A stretch of 64,000 bases of DNA from positions 248,001 to 312,000 of the forward strand of contig NZ_JSYM01000001.1 in assembly GCF_000812945.1 (NCBI RefSeq). Reading direction: 5' to 3'. Positions within the stretch are counted from its first letter, which is position 1. Each line of letters starts with the position of its first letter. Made by a program: the position numbers and the translations under genes. Positions 17,671-26,484 of the stretch are shown in pieces. Source of the DNA: Flavobacterium sp. AED. GTDB taxonomy: Bacteria > Bacteroidota > Bacteroidia > Flavobacteriales > Flavobacteriaceae. Below the pieces are notes generated by a model. It did not search any database, was not told the origin of the DNA, and was given only the letters and a program-made list of their open reading frames with translations.

Positions 17671-18435
17671 TTGAAGGTATATTTTTTAGGCACTGGTACA
17701 TCACAAGGAATTCCAATCATTGGGAGTAATCATCCAGTATGTAAAAGCACTGATTTTAAGGATAAAAGGCTTCGGGTTTCAGTTTGGGTTTCATGGGAGA
17801 ATCATTCATACGTAATCGATTGCGGACCTGATTTTAGACAGCAAATGCTTTCTTCAAATTGCCAAAAAGTAGACGGAATCCTATTTACGCATGAACATTC
17901 AGATCATACTGCTGGTTTGGATGATATTCGTCCCTTCAATTTTAAACAAGGTGAGATTCCAATTTATGCCCATCAAAGGGTAATTGATAATCTAAAAAGA
18001 CGTTTCGATTATGTTTTTGAGACTGTAAATAGATATCCAGGTGCGCCATCTGTAAGTACAATTGAAGTGATCAATAACCAACCTTTTTCCATTGGCAACA
18101 AAACTGCGATTCCTATAGATGTGATGCATGCAGGTCTTCAGGTTTTTGGGTATAGAATAGATGATTTTGCCTATTTGACTGATGTGAAAACAATTGAAGA
18201 AAGCGAAATAGAAAAACTAAAAAATCTAAAAGTATTGGTAATAAACGCTTTGCGCGAAGAATCTCATATTGCGCATTTCAATTTACAGGAAGCATTAGAT
18301 TTTATAACTTTGGTTCAACCCGAAAAAGCCTATATTACTCATATCAGTCACATTCTTGGTTTTCATGAAGAAGTACAAAAAAGACTTCCAAAAAATGTTT
18401 TCCTTGCTTATGATAATCTACAAATCACAATTTAA
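17671..18435 (+). CDS. MBL-fold metallo-hydrolase (PhnP/RNase Z-like)
   Basis: The 254-residue protein starts with MKVYFLGTGTSQGIPIIG, the first strand-loop of PhnP-type metallo-beta-lactamase fold enzymes. HEHSDH (in LFTHEHSDHTAGLDDIRPFN) is the HxHxDH metal motif, VMHAG and THISHI supply further ligands, and YLTDVK the bridging Asp. Such enzymes hydrolyse phosphodiesters; the cyclic substrate is unknown. The start is TTG at 17671, the only one fitting the first strand. A -7-like TATTTTTG at 17645-17652 would give a leader of about 12 bases. It heads a three-gene operon with a membrane-anchored protein and a lipoprotein. Confidence 0.85.
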   Translation: MKVYFLGTGTSQGIPIIGSNHPVCKSTDFKDKRLRVSVWVSWENHSYVIDCGPDFRQQMLSSNCQKVDGILFTHEHSDHTAGLDDIRPFNFKQGEIPIYAHQRVIDNLKRRFDYVFETVNRYPGAPSVSTIEVINNQPFSIGNKTAIPIDVMHAGLQVFGYRIDDFAYLTDVKTIEESEIEKLKNLKVLVINALREESHIAHFNLQEALDFITLVQPEKAYITHISHILGFHEEVQKRLPKNVFLAYDNLQITI

Positions 18436-18447
18436 TTAATCTTAAAA

Positions 18448-18948
18448 ATGAAAAAATCATTATTTCTTTACGCTCTTATTCTTGCTATACTTATGAATAT
18501 TTATACTTATATGTTCTTGAGTAAGGAAGTAACTTTTGAACAGGATAGATATAAAAAAGTGACTACAAAGTTGAAAGACAGCTTGAATTCACTTAAAGAT
18601 AAATTAGTGGATGCCAATTATTTTTCTTTAGAAAAAAATGAAAATGCCCAAAATTATTTTGAATCTTCAAATTCAGGAAAGATAATTCAATATGAAAAAT
18701 TGATTCCTGTTGTTACAGAAAAATTATTGGACTATAATTCAAATCCTAATGGAAATCCTTACGTAGGTCAGGATAAAATAGGTGCTAATAAATTTATTAT
18801 CAATAAAGTTAAAATTCTAAATCATCGTTGGATTATAGCTGATTTTAGTGATGGTGAAAATTGGGGAGAAGTATTATTGAAATACTTTGTCAACCCAGAT
18901 GATAGTATTTCTTTTGAAGTGAATCAATCGCTTTTATATCAGAAATAA
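18448..18948 (+). CDS. Membrane-anchored protein of unknown function
   Basis: The 166-residue product has an N-terminal hydrophobic anchor (residues 4-24, LFLYALILAILMNIYTYMF). A predicted coiled coil follows at about residues 32-56 (YKKVTTKLKDSLNSLKDKLVD), then a compact C-terminal domain ending in WGEVLLKYFVNPDDSISFEVN. It would sit in the periplasm facing away from the inner membrane. The start lies 12 bases after the hydrolase stop and the lipoprotein gene begins 2 bases after its stop, so all three are one operon. The C-terminal portion resembles small hydrolase-accessory proteins of Flavobacteria only in general shape; I assign no function. Confidence 0.7.
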   Translation: MKKSLFLYALILAILMNIYTYMFLSKEVTFEQDRYKKVTTKLKDSLNSLKDKLVDANYFSLEKNENAQNYFESSNSGKIIQYEKLIPVVTEKLLDYNSNPNGNPYVGQDKIGANKFIINKVKILNHRWIIADFSDGENWGEVLLKYFVNPDDSISFEVNQSLLYQK

Positions 18949-18950
18949 TT

Positions 18951-19382
18951 ATGAAAAAGCTATTATTATTTTTAAGCATTATTCTAGCTTTTTCTTGTGC
19001 AAGGCAAATGAATTCCAATACGGAATCTACTAAAACAGTAATAACACCAATAGTTGGTGATGACGTCGAGGAGCATGGCTGTAAAGCATCTGCTGGATAT
19101 ACTTGGTCAGTATTAAGAAATGAATGTGTTCGAATTTTTGAAATCGGGATACGATTAGATCATTACGAACAAGTAGACAAGGCTGCAACTACAGCTGCGT
19201 TTGTAGTTTTTGAAACCAATAATGGAAACAAAGCTGAATTGTTTTTAGATACAGAGAAAAAGCCAATCATTTTAGTCCGTAAAAACGAAGGCCAACCATG
19301 GGTTAAGGATGATTGGCAATTGATTCCTTGGAAAGGATATGTTTTAAAAAAAGCAAATGAAATTAAATATACAGGAAAATAA
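18951..19382 (+). CDS. Lipoprotein of unknown function
   Basis: The 143-residue product has the signal MKKLLLFLSIILAFSC with the lipidated cysteine at residue 16. It keeps two further cysteines (HGCKASAGYTWSVLRNEC), probably a disulfide in the periplasm. The block CKASAGYTWSxLRNECVR is reminiscent of a short repeat seen in secreted Bacteroidota proteins. The rest resembles a small beta domain ending in PWKGYVLKKANEIKYTGK. It is the last gene of the MBL operon and converges on the esterase gene with only 2 bases between stops. No function is recognised. Confidence 0.7.
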   Translation: MKKLLLFLSIILAFSCARQMNSNTESTKTVITPIVGDDVEEHGCKASAGYTWSVLRNECVRIFEIGIRLDHYEQVDKAATTAAFVVFETNNGNKAELFLDTEKKPIILVRKNEGQPWVKDDWQLIPWKGYVLKKANEIKYTGK

Positions 19383-19384
19383 GA

Positions 19385-20032
19385 TTAGTTATTTTCTAAC
19401 CAATTCTTGAAGTCATAAAAATTTTGTGGGGCTACTCCATGACCTACAGGATACTCTTTGTAGGTAGAATGGATGCCTAATTTTTCTAAAAATGGTTTTG
19501 TTTTTCGGGCCCATTCCACAGGGATTACTTGGTCTACAGTTCCGTGTGAATGGAATATTTTAAGTTTTGTAAAATCATTTCTTAGATAATTTTCTTCCAA
19601 AATAGGTTCGCTTACATAACCGCTCAATGCAACTACCCTTTGCACTTTATCAGGATGCGACAATGCGATTGCATAACTTAAAATGGAGCCTTGGCTGAAG
19701 CCAACCAAAGTCACATTTTTAGCATCTATTGGATAGGTTTGAATTAATTCGTCAATAAATTGAGCGATTAAATCTCTAGAAACTTTTGCCTGTTCATGAT
19801 CTGAAAATTTATTTTGGTCAGCATCAAAATTGATGGCGTACCATGCATAAGCTCCATATTGCATGTTATACGGAGCTCTTGCTGAAATTATGTAATATTC
19901 TTCAGGAAGTTCAGTTGCAAATGAAAATAAGTCTTCCTCGTTGCTGCCGTAACCATGTAATAAAAGTAAAAGCGGGTTTTTGTCTAATTTTATTTTTGGT
20001 TCTCGTATTTTATATTCTAAAGATAAATTCAT
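19385..20032 (-). CDS. Alpha/beta hydrolase, phospholipase/carboxylesterase family
   Basis: The 215 residues match the short cytoplasmic carboxylesterase (YpfH/LypA-like) family. LLLHGYGSNEEDLFSFA is the oxyanion-loop region, GFSQGS contains the nucleophilic serine, SHGTVDQVIPVEWA the acid, and PVGHGV the histidine. No signal peptide is present. Such enzymes hydrolyse short acyl esters and lysophospholipids; the natural substrate is not known. The gene is the second of a pair: the DUF4870/Tic20-like gene ends 4 bases before its start. Confidence 0.88.
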   Translation of the reverse strand: MNLSLEYKIREPKIKLDKNPLLLLLHGYGSNEEDLFSFATELPEEYYIISARAPYNMQYGAYAWYAINFDADQNKFSDHEQAKVSRDLIAQFIDELIQTYPIDAKNVTLVGFSQGSILSYAIALSHPDKVQRVVALSGYVSEPILEENYLRNDFTKLKIFHSHGTVDQVIPVEWARKTKPFLEKLGIHSTYKEYPVGHGVAPQNFYDFKNWLENN

Positions 20033-20036
20033 TTGA

Positions 20037-20363
20037 TTATGATATGTTTTTAAGCCATTTTTGGAAATAAGTCCCTAGTAAGGGAACCGGTTTTGTTTCG
20101 CCTTTTATAGCACTGGTAATACCATAGGACCATAAAACAAATACAAAAATCCACATAGGGGCAGAAATCATTAAGCTGTCAAAATTATTGACAATTAATC
20201 CTAATGATATAAAGGTTAAAGTGAGTCCTAATCCCTGGCGGATGTGGAATGAAGCAAAAGTATTTTTGTCTTCGGAATTCATTGACATCGCTATAAATAC
20301 ACCAATTCCTAAGATATAACTTGTAATTGCAGCAGTTTTTCCTGCTTCGATAATGTTATTCAT
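20037..20363 (-). CDS. DUF4870/Tic20-like small membrane protein
   Basis: The 108-residue protein has four hydrophobic segments: near residues 9-26 (TAAITSYILGIGVFIAMSM), 45-60, 64-85 and 68-90 in overlapping stretches, with the conserved FASFHIRQGLGL between the first and second helix. The motif of an aromatic/His-Arg-Gln pair before a helix is the mark of DUF4870/Tic20-like proteins, small inner-membrane proteins of unknown role. It lies 4 bases upstream of the esterase gene and is cotranscribed with it. The upstream gap contains a dispersed CTTTGTGTCTTTGCGAGA string. Confidence 0.75.
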   Translation of the reverse strand: MNNIIEAGKTAAITSYILGIGVFIAMSMNSEDKNTFASFHIRQGLGLTLTFISLGLIVNNFDSLMISAPMWIFVFVLWSYGITSAIKGETKPVPLLGTYFQKWLKNIS

Positions 20364-20377
20364 GTTTTTTATTTTTT

Positions 20378-20403
20378 CTCACTTTGTGTCTTTGCGAGAT
20401 TTT
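20378..20403. repeat. Dispersed CTTTGTGTCTTTGCGAGA string
   Basis: CTCACTTTGTGTCTTTGCGAGA flanked by T-runs in the gap between the DUF4870-like and dihydroorotase-like genes. I know this as a frequently recurring intergenic string in Flavobacteria; only one copy is obvious in this window, so the repeat status rests on memory. Confidence 0.4.
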
Positions 20404-20408
20404 TTTAT

Positions 20409-21662
20409 TTAGGCTAAAATTAATTTTCCTTGATTCACAATCCCGTGAACTTTTCCCTTAATTTCTGTTCCCAGAAAAGCGGAGTTTTTCGATTTTGATA
20501 AAATGGATGATTTTGTAAAAATGCTTTTTGGTTCCGGGTTGAATAGGGTAATGTTAGCTTTTGAGCCTTCATTAATGGTTTGTATATCGATACCAAAAGT
20601 TGATTTTCCCGATGTTAATTTCTCTATTACAGTTTCTAATGGTAGTACTGTCATCAAAGCACCAAACGCACTTTCTAAACCGATTGTTCCATTTTTGGCG
20701 GTGTCAAACTCCATTTTTTTATGTTCAATATCAATTGGATTATGGTCGGAAGTAATCATATCAATAGTTCCGTCTTTTATTCCTTTCAACAACGCTTTTC
20801 TATCGGTTTCTGTTCTGAGTGGTGGAGAAACTTTATATCTTGTATCGAATTCTTCTAGTTTTTCATCTGTTAAAACCAAATTATGCACTGCAACACTACA
20901 CGTTACATTTAATCCATTGGCTTTAGCGTCTTTGATTAATTGTACTGATTTTTTAGTCGAAATCGTTGGAATGTGTAATTTTCCTCCAGTGTATTCTAAT
21001 AGAAACAGATTTCTTGCGATTTGTAATTCTTCGGCAAGATTTGGAATTCCTTTCAAACCTAATCGCGTAGAAACTATACCTTCATTAGCTACTCCGTTTC
21101 CTTTTATGTTTTCGTCTTGAGCAAATGCAATGACTAATCCATCGAAATCCTGAACGTATTGCAATGCTATTTTCAGCAAATTAGCATTGTTCAAACTTTT
21201 AGTATAATCACCAAAAGCAATTGCCCCCGCTTTTTTCATATCATACAATTCCGCCATGTCTTTTCCTTCGCTTTGTTTTGTCAAAGCGCCAATCGGGAAA
21301 AGTTGTGTAGCAAATCCATATGCTTTGTTTACCACAAAATTTACTTGGGATTGATTGTCAATAATAGGGAAGGAATTGGGTTGTAATGCAATTGCAGTAA
21401 AACCGCTTTTGGCGGCTACATCAAGTCCGTTTGCAATGGTTTCTCTATCTTCAAAACCAGGTTCTCCAAGCGAAACACTACTGTCAAACCAGCCTTGTGA
21501 GGCATGCAAATTATCGAGTTTTACTTCATCTGCTTTTTCTAAATTGGGAAGCGATTTACCAATTTTTTTTATAAAACCATCAACAATTAAAATATCTACA
21601 GTCTTGTTATGAAAAGGACTTTTCGAATCGATAATTTTTGCTTCTCTGATGATTATATTCAT
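20409..21662 (-). CDS. Dihydroorotase-like amidohydrolase lacking metal ligands (PyrC paralogue)
   Basis: The 417-residue protein aligns over its full length with dihydroorotases, the third step of pyrimidine synthesis. The metal-binding sites are degraded. The usual DxHxHLREPG reads DSSVSLGEPG at residues 60-69, so both histidines are serine (S62, S64) and the substrate Arg is Gly. The AHCED histidine aligns with Ala181 (FAQDE) and the HVST histidine with Thr233 (HIPTIST). Only Asp152, and Asp306-His307 in TSDHNP, remain. It is therefore probably not a metal-dependent dihydroorotase; comparable inactive PyrC-like proteins serve as structural partners of aspartate carbamoyltransferase. It is 30 bases downstream of the BatA/VWA gene. 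Confidence 0.85.
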   Translation of the reverse strand: MNIIIREAKIIDSKSPFHNKTVDILIVDGFIKKIGKSLPNLEKADEVKLDNLHASQGWFDSSVSLGEPGFEDRETIANGLDVAAKSGFTAIALQPNSFPIIDNQSQVNFVVNKAYGFATQLFPIGALTKQSEGKDMAELYDMKKAGAIAFGDYTKSLNNANLLKIALQYVQDFDGLVIAFAQDENIKGNGVANEGIVSTRLGLKGIPNLAEELQIARNLFLLEYTGGKLHIPTISTKKSVQLIKDAKANGLNVTCSVAVHNLVLTDEKLEEFDTRYKVSPPLRTETDRKALLKGIKDGTIDMITSDHNPIDIEHKKMEFDTAKNGTIGLESAFGALMTVLPLETVIEKLTSGKSTFGIDIQTINEGSKANITLFNPEPKSIFTKSSILSKSKNSAFLGTEIKGKVHGIVNQGKLILA

Positions 21663-21692
21663 AATGATTGTTTAATTATTTGAAATTCGGCT

Positions 21693-23621
21693 TTACTTCA
21701 CGAACCGTATAATTGCCATTTCAGTTAGTAGAAATAACAGTGCAAAGATAACAAACCATTTCCAAATTTGATTATCAGTTCTGTCAGTTTGTAAAGTGTC
21801 AAAAAATGATGTTATGGATTCCGTTGTTTTATAATTAGAAATGATATTTTCATTGGCTGCAGCCAAATTACTTTCGGTTCTATTGTAATTAAAACTGATG
21901 TTTTCTAACCATGTTTTTTTATTGTAAATACTATAATTCCCAGCTTGTTCCGGATAATCATTGAAAATCATTTTCACTTTATTATTCAGAATTTGTTGGA
22001 TAGGAATAAATTGTTCGTCTGAGCCTTTAACAGTTAAAATATCGTCTTTATTTAAAGAAGCGTCTGTCAGATGTGGATTTTTATTTCCTATTATGAAAGC
22101 ACTTATGCCATTGTTTTGATTATTCATCGCCATTTTATAAAAAACTGGTACAATCAATGGTGATTGTTGGAAATTTGAATTTAGCGTATTAATTGGTGCT
22201 GAGAAAACTGAAACTGCAGCAACTGAATTTGTTAATGAAGTCAGGAAGATACTTTGGTCTTCATAGGATAAAGCGGCAGGACTTGAACTTGATAAAGCAA
22301 AAGAACTTTTTGTTTTTGGATATTGAAAATTAGTGACTTTATTTTCGAAAACAGTATTGAATATGGGATGATTAAAATTGATTTTAGCAATCAGTTTTTC
22401 TTTGTTTTCTAATGAGTTGAATTTTAGATTTCCAAAGTTCATCAAAAATGAATTCAAATTAGCAACCGAAGCTACTACTGAAGGAATCATAATTAAATTC
22501 CCGCCTTTTTCCACAAAAGATTTTAAAGTGGTTTGAAGCGCTTGGGGAATTTCATCCAGTTCATTTAAAACAATCGCATTTTGCTCTTCCAGTTTGTTAT
22601 AATCCAGTGACCCTAGAGTGTAATTATTGAAATTGAATTCTTCATTGGTATAAATTCGGGAAAGAAAGTTGCTTTTTTCTGGTTCACCAATGCTGATTAC
22701 ATTCGTTTTCTTCGTTTTTGAAATGCTAAAAAACAAAGTGTTGTCATAACTCAAACCATTATCAATAATAGAAACATAACCATGAAAAGCTTGTTTTGGA
22801 ATTGTAAAATTGATGTTTTTTTTCTTTGAGTCTAAAGTTACTATTGTCTTCGCAATAAGTTTGTTGTCATTGTATAAAGAAATAGGAATTGGATTGAATT
22901 CTTCACCATAACTGGATAGTTGGACACTAATTTCATAAAAATTATCTTGTGTTTTATTGATAAAAACACTGTCAATGGAAACGTTATTTTTTTGTTCCGC
23001 TTTTGGAATTATGAATTGAGGGGAGTTTTCTTTGTCACTATTTTTTAATTGTTTTTCATCAAGTCCTACAGCATCCGTAATGATAACAATATCTTTTTTA
23101 AAAGCGGATTTATGTGCTTTTATTTTTGCCATTATAGAAGTAAGCTGAAAAGGCGCAGCACTGTATTTTAGGTTTTGTAAAGAACTTCGAACCGACTTTA
23201 TATCAGTATTCCAATAATTATCAGAATTGGTTAGCAAAGAAAAATTTACATTTTCAGGTGTTTCTTCCAGTAGTTCCTGAACGGCTCTTTTTAGCAATTC
23301 ACCTTTTTTTCCTTTGGCTTGCATACTAAAGGAATTATCCAAAATAATATACAATTCATTAGTAGCGTTTTTGCTGTCTTTTGAATCAAAAAAAGGCTGT
23401 GCAAATGCTACAATAATGCAAGTGAGCAATAATAAACGGCAGGTTAGAAGCAACCATTTTTTGATTTTAGAGCTTTTTCTGGTTTGTATTGAAAGTGCCT
23501 TTAAAAAACGAACATTAGTAAAATATTCTTTTTTGAAACGACGTAATTGAAATAAATGAACCAAAATTGGTACAATCAATAAGAATAGAAAGTATAGAAT
23601 TTCGGGATGTTTAAAATGCAT
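21693..23621 (-). CDS. BatA-domain/VWA-like membrane protein
   Basis: The 642-residue protein starts with the BatA N-terminal helix pair (ILYFLFLLIVPILVHLFQLRRFKKEYFTNVRFLKAL, then KKWLLLTCRLLLLTCIIVAFAQPFF). A von Willebrand A-like segment follows (ELYIILDNSFSMQAKG, the DxSxS metal site, residues about 87-190). The central and C-terminal parts are extracytoplasmic beta-rich sequence, ending in one C-terminal helix (WFVIFALLFLLTEMAIIRF). Proteins of this shape occur next to aerotolerance (Bat) or sphingolipid-linked genes in Bacteroidota but their role is unknown. It is first in a unit with the dihydroorotase-like gene. Confidence 0.85.
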   Translation of the reverse strand: MHFKHPEILYFLFLLIVPILVHLFQLRRFKKEYFTNVRFLKALSIQTRKSSKIKKWLLLTCRLLLLTCIIVAFAQPFFDSKDSKNATNELYIILDNSFSMQAKGKKGELLKRAVQELLEETPENVNFSLLTNSDNYWNTDIKSVRSSLQNLKYSAAPFQLTSIMAKIKAHKSAFKKDIVIITDAVGLDEKQLKNSDKENSPQFIIPKAEQKNNVSIDSVFINKTQDNFYEISVQLSSYGEEFNPIPISLYNDNKLIAKTIVTLDSKKKNINFTIPKQAFHGYVSIIDNGLSYDNTLFFSISKTKKTNVISIGEPEKSNFLSRIYTNEEFNFNNYTLGSLDYNKLEEQNAIVLNELDEIPQALQTTLKSFVEKGGNLIMIPSVVASVANLNSFLMNFGNLKFNSLENKEKLIAKINFNHPIFNTVFENKVTNFQYPKTKSSFALSSSSPAALSYEDQSIFLTSLTNSVAAVSVFSAPINTLNSNFQQSPLIVPVFYKMAMNNQNNGISAFIIGNKNPHLTDASLNKDDILTVKGSDEQFIPIQQILNNKVKMIFNDYPEQAGNYSIYNKKTWLENISFNYNRTESNLAAANENIISNYKTTESITSFFDTLQTDRTDNQIWKWFVIFALLFLLTEMAIIRFVK

Positions 23622-23803
23622 TTTTATTTCAAGTTTACTTCACTGGATTTTATTTTCAATGGAGTTCATTGAATTTTATGAATCAAAAATACAAATTTGT
23701 TGACAGTTTTGGGAGATGTTGTTATAATTTTTCAAAGGAACAAACAATTGGCATTGATTCTAAAATATTTATGTATTTTAGCTTTTCAATAAAATTTAAA
23801 AAC

Positions 23804-24916
23804 ATGAAAAATTCGTATGTTGTTCTTCTTTTAATTTTCATTTTAACAAGCGTGCAAGCACAAAAAAACAAATTCAATTTGCTAATTGGAACCTATACCA
23901 ACAGCTGTGAAAGTAAAGGAATTTACACCTATGATTTTGATACAAATACTGGAGGTTTTAATCTTAAAAGCGCCACTGAAAATGTTGTAAATCCAAGTTA
24001 TTTGACGGTTTCAAAGAATAATAATTATGTTTATTCAGTAAATGAAAATGGAGCTGAAAGTACAGTAAGTTCTTTTGGTTATAATGCTTCAAGTGGAAAA
24101 TTAAGCTTAATCAATAAACAAAGTTCCAAAGGAGCTGATCCTTGTTATATTATTAATGATGATAAAAATGTCATTGTGGCTAATTATTCTGGGGGTAATA
24201 TTTCAGTTTTTAGTAAAAAGAGCGATGGAAGTATTTCTGAAGCAAAGCAGGTAGTACAACATTTTGGGAAAGGAATTAATGCACAAAGACAAGAAGGTCC
24301 TCACGTTCACATGGTTCATTTTTCTCCAGATAAAAAGTTTGTTTTATCTAATGATTTAGGGACTGATAAAGTGTATTCATATCAATACAATCCTAATGCT
24401 GCCAATGAAATTTTGAAAATAAAAGATAGTATTTCAGTAAAATCAGGAAGTGGGCCAAGACATTTAACGTTTAGTAATGACGGAAAATTTGTTTACTTAT
24501 TGCAAGAATTGGACGGAACGTTAACTGTTTTCAGTTATTCAAACGGATTGTTGAAAAAAATAGAAGAGACTACCATTTTAGCAAAAGATTTTAAAGGAAC
24601 TTTTGGGTCTGCGGATATTCACATTTCGCCTGACGGTAAATTTTTATATGCTACAAATAGAGGAGAAGCAAATACTATTTCAATCTTTAAAATTCTAAAA
24701 AACGGAAAATTACTGTCAAAAGGACAAACAAGTACTTTAGGAAAAGGACCTAGGAATTTCGTAATTGATCCAACTGGAAAATTTCTTTTGGTTGCGCATC
24801 AATATACAAATGATGTTGTGATTTTTAAAAGAAATGTAACTACGGGAGTGCTTACTGATACAGGAAAAAGAATCGCTTTATGTTCTCCGGTTTGTTTAGT
24901 TTTTACAAAGAATTAA
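23804..24916 (+). CDS. Lactonase family protein (6-phosphogluconolactonase-like beta-propeller), exported
   Basis: From ATG 23804 the product is 370 residues, with a signal peptide (MKNSYVVLLLIFILTSVQAQ, cleavage after residue 18-20). The frame stays open further upstream, but that stretch lacks a signal-like start, so I reject it. The mature protein is a seven-bladed propeller of the Pgl type: LLIGTYTNSCESKGIYTYDFD, NPSYLTVSKNNNYVYSVNE, GPHVHMVHFSPD and GSGPRHLTFSNDGKFVYLL repeat the blade motif. Cytosolic Pgl hydrolyses 6-phosphogluconolactone; the exported form here must act on an extracytoplasmic lactone or be non-enzymatic. A terminator follows directly. Confidence 0.85.
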   Translation: MKNSYVVLLLIFILTSVQAQKNKFNLLIGTYTNSCESKGIYTYDFDTNTGGFNLKSATENVVNPSYLTVSKNNNYVYSVNENGAESTVSSFGYNASSGKLSLINKQSSKGADPCYIINDDKNVIVANYSGGNISVFSKKSDGSISEAKQVVQHFGKGINAQRQEGPHVHMVHFSPDKKFVLSNDLGTDKVYSYQYNPNAANEILKIKDSISVKSGSGPRHLTFSNDGKFVYLLQELDGTLTVFSYSNGLLKKIEETTILAKDFKGTFGSADIHISPDGKFLYATNRGEANTISIFKILKNGKLLSKGQTSTLGKGPRNFVIDPTGKFLLVAHQYTNDVVIFKRNVTTGVLTDTGKRIALCSPVCLVFTKN

Positions 24917-24940
24917 ACTTGAAAATTCAATAAAATTTAT

Positions 24941-24986
24941 AAAAAAAGGGTTGAAAAATGGAAATCATTTTTCAACCCTTTTTTAC
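24941..24986. terminator. Bidirectional terminator after the lactonase gene
   Basis: AAAAAAGGGTTGAAAAATG and CATTTTTCAACCCTTTTTT pair perfectly around GAAAT. It also lies about 70 bases downstream of the convergent helicase stop. Confidence 0.88.
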
Positions 24987-25054
24987 TATTTATTTTTGTT
25001 TTTATCTTTTGTCCTCGATGTTCAGAAAAAATATCAGGATTTAGAAACTGAATA

Positions 25055-26407
25055 CTATTTGTTCTTGTCTTTTCTCTTTTTATCTCTGGTTTTTAGCATA
25101 TTTCTATTCACAGAACCATGCGTTTTTTTCTTAGTTACACCTGGTCCACCCAAATTGACTTTCTTATTCTTTTTACTTTTCTCTTGAAAAGCGCCATCTC
25201 CGTCAAGCTTCTGTTTTTTCATCATAAACTTAATCGGTTGTCTGTCTTTTTCAGGTTCGATTAATTTTGATGAAACTTCAACTGTTTCTGGGAAAGCTTC
25301 GATGGCTAATTCCATGTTCATTAGCACTTCAATCTCGACTTTAGATTCTTCTTCACGAGGTGCTATAAGACTTATTGCTGTTCCTGTTGCATCGGCACGA
25401 CCGGTTCGACCAATTCTGTGCATATACAATTCAGGCATTTCGGGCATTTCAAAGTTGATAACATGGGTAATATTGGAAATATCCAAACCTCTTGCCATAA
25501 TATCAGTAGTAATCAAACCACGTAAATTTCCTTCTTGAAACGAAGCCATCGTGCTCAAACGATAATTTTGTGATTTATTAGAGTGAATTACTCCAAACTG
25601 TCCTTCAAAATCTTCTTCGATACGTTCGTGAACCATATCTGAAATCTTCTTGTTATTGACAAAAACCAAAACACGACTCATGTCTTCGTTGTTTTGCAAT
25701 AAGTGTTTTAGAAGGTTTATTTTAGTATTAAAGTTAGGAACTTGATAGGTGATTTGTTTGATGTTTTCCAATGGTGTCCCTGATGCCGAAAGCGTAACTT
25801 CTTCTGGATAATCAAAATAGTCATTCAAAATAGCATCTACTTCATCCGTCATAGTTGCCGAAAAAAGTATGTTTTGACGTTTTTTAGGCATCATGGCCAA
25901 AATAGCTGTCAATTGGGTGCGGAAACCTAAATTAAGCATTTCGTCAAACTCATCTATGACAAGTTTTTGCATTTCTTCAAAACGAATCACATTATCTAGC
26001 GTTAAGTCCATGATTCTTCCAGGAGTTCCCACTAGTATGTCGCAGCCTTGATAAACGGTTGTTTTTTGAGTATTGATGTTGACCCCTCCAAAAATACCAA
26101 CGGTACGAACTGACATGTATTTTGTCAGTTTTTCTACTTCTTCCACTACTTGCACTACAAGTTCACGCGTAGGAACCAGAATTACTATTTTAGGGGTATG
26201 TCCCGGAGTAAATTTATATAATTTTAATAAAGGTAATAGATAGGCAAATGTTTTACCAGTACCGGTTTGTGCAATTCCCATCATATCTCTTCCAGACATT
26301 ATCACAGAAAAAGTTTTTTCCTGGATGGGAGTTGGAGAAGTAAATCCTAAATCATCTATTGCTTTTTGTACAGATTTAGGGAGATTGAATTGTTCGAAAG
26401 TACTCAT
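25055..26407 (-). CDS. DEAD-box RNA helicase with DEFD motif II
   Basis: The 450-residue protein has all helicase motifs of the DEAD-box family: the Q motif (FNLPKSVQKAIDDLGFTSPTPIQ), Walker A AQTGTGKT (residues 47-54), PTRELVVQV, TPGR, SAT as FSATM, and HRIGRTGR. Motif II reads DEFD (residues 152-155) instead of DEAD; both catalytic acids are kept and Ala is replaced by Phe. The C terminus is a basic tail (SVNRNMLKTRDKKRKDKNK) of RhlE type that binds RNA non-specifically. It probably acts in ribosome assembly or RNA decay. It is monocistronic; a terminator lies downstream. Confidence 0.92.
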   Translation of the reverse strand: MSTFEQFNLPKSVQKAIDDLGFTSPTPIQEKTFSVIMSGRDMMGIAQTGTGKTFAYLLPLLKLYKFTPGHTPKIVILVPTRELVVQVVEEVEKLTKYMSVRTVGIFGGVNINTQKTTVYQGCDILVGTPGRIMDLTLDNVIRFEEMQKLVIDEFDEMLNLGFRTQLTAILAMMPKKRQNILFSATMTDEVDAILNDYFDYPEEVTLSASGTPLENIKQITYQVPNFNTKINLLKHLLQNNEDMSRVLVFVNNKKISDMVHERIEEDFEGQFGVIHSNKSQNYRLSTMASFQEGNLRGLITTDIMARGLDISNITHVINFEMPEMPELYMHRIGRTGRADATGTAISLIAPREEESKVEIEVLMNMELAIEAFPETVEVSSKLIEPEKDRQPIKFMMKKQKLDGDGAFQEKSKKNKKVNLGGPGVTKKKTHGSVNRNMLKTRDKKRKDKNK

Positions 26408-26484
26408 TTGCTTAAATTTTGTGCAAAGATAGTCTTTTTGAGAGGAATGTTAAGTTTTGATGCTAAACTTCAATAATGTACCCT

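Noticed and set aside
20503-21120. 205-codon frame antisense to the dihydroorotase-like gene
   Set aside because: Shadow of the real gene; no start context or recognisable protein features.
23669-23803. Extended start of the lactonase
   Set aside because: Extension lacks signal-peptide features, while the ATG at 23804 begins a clear one.
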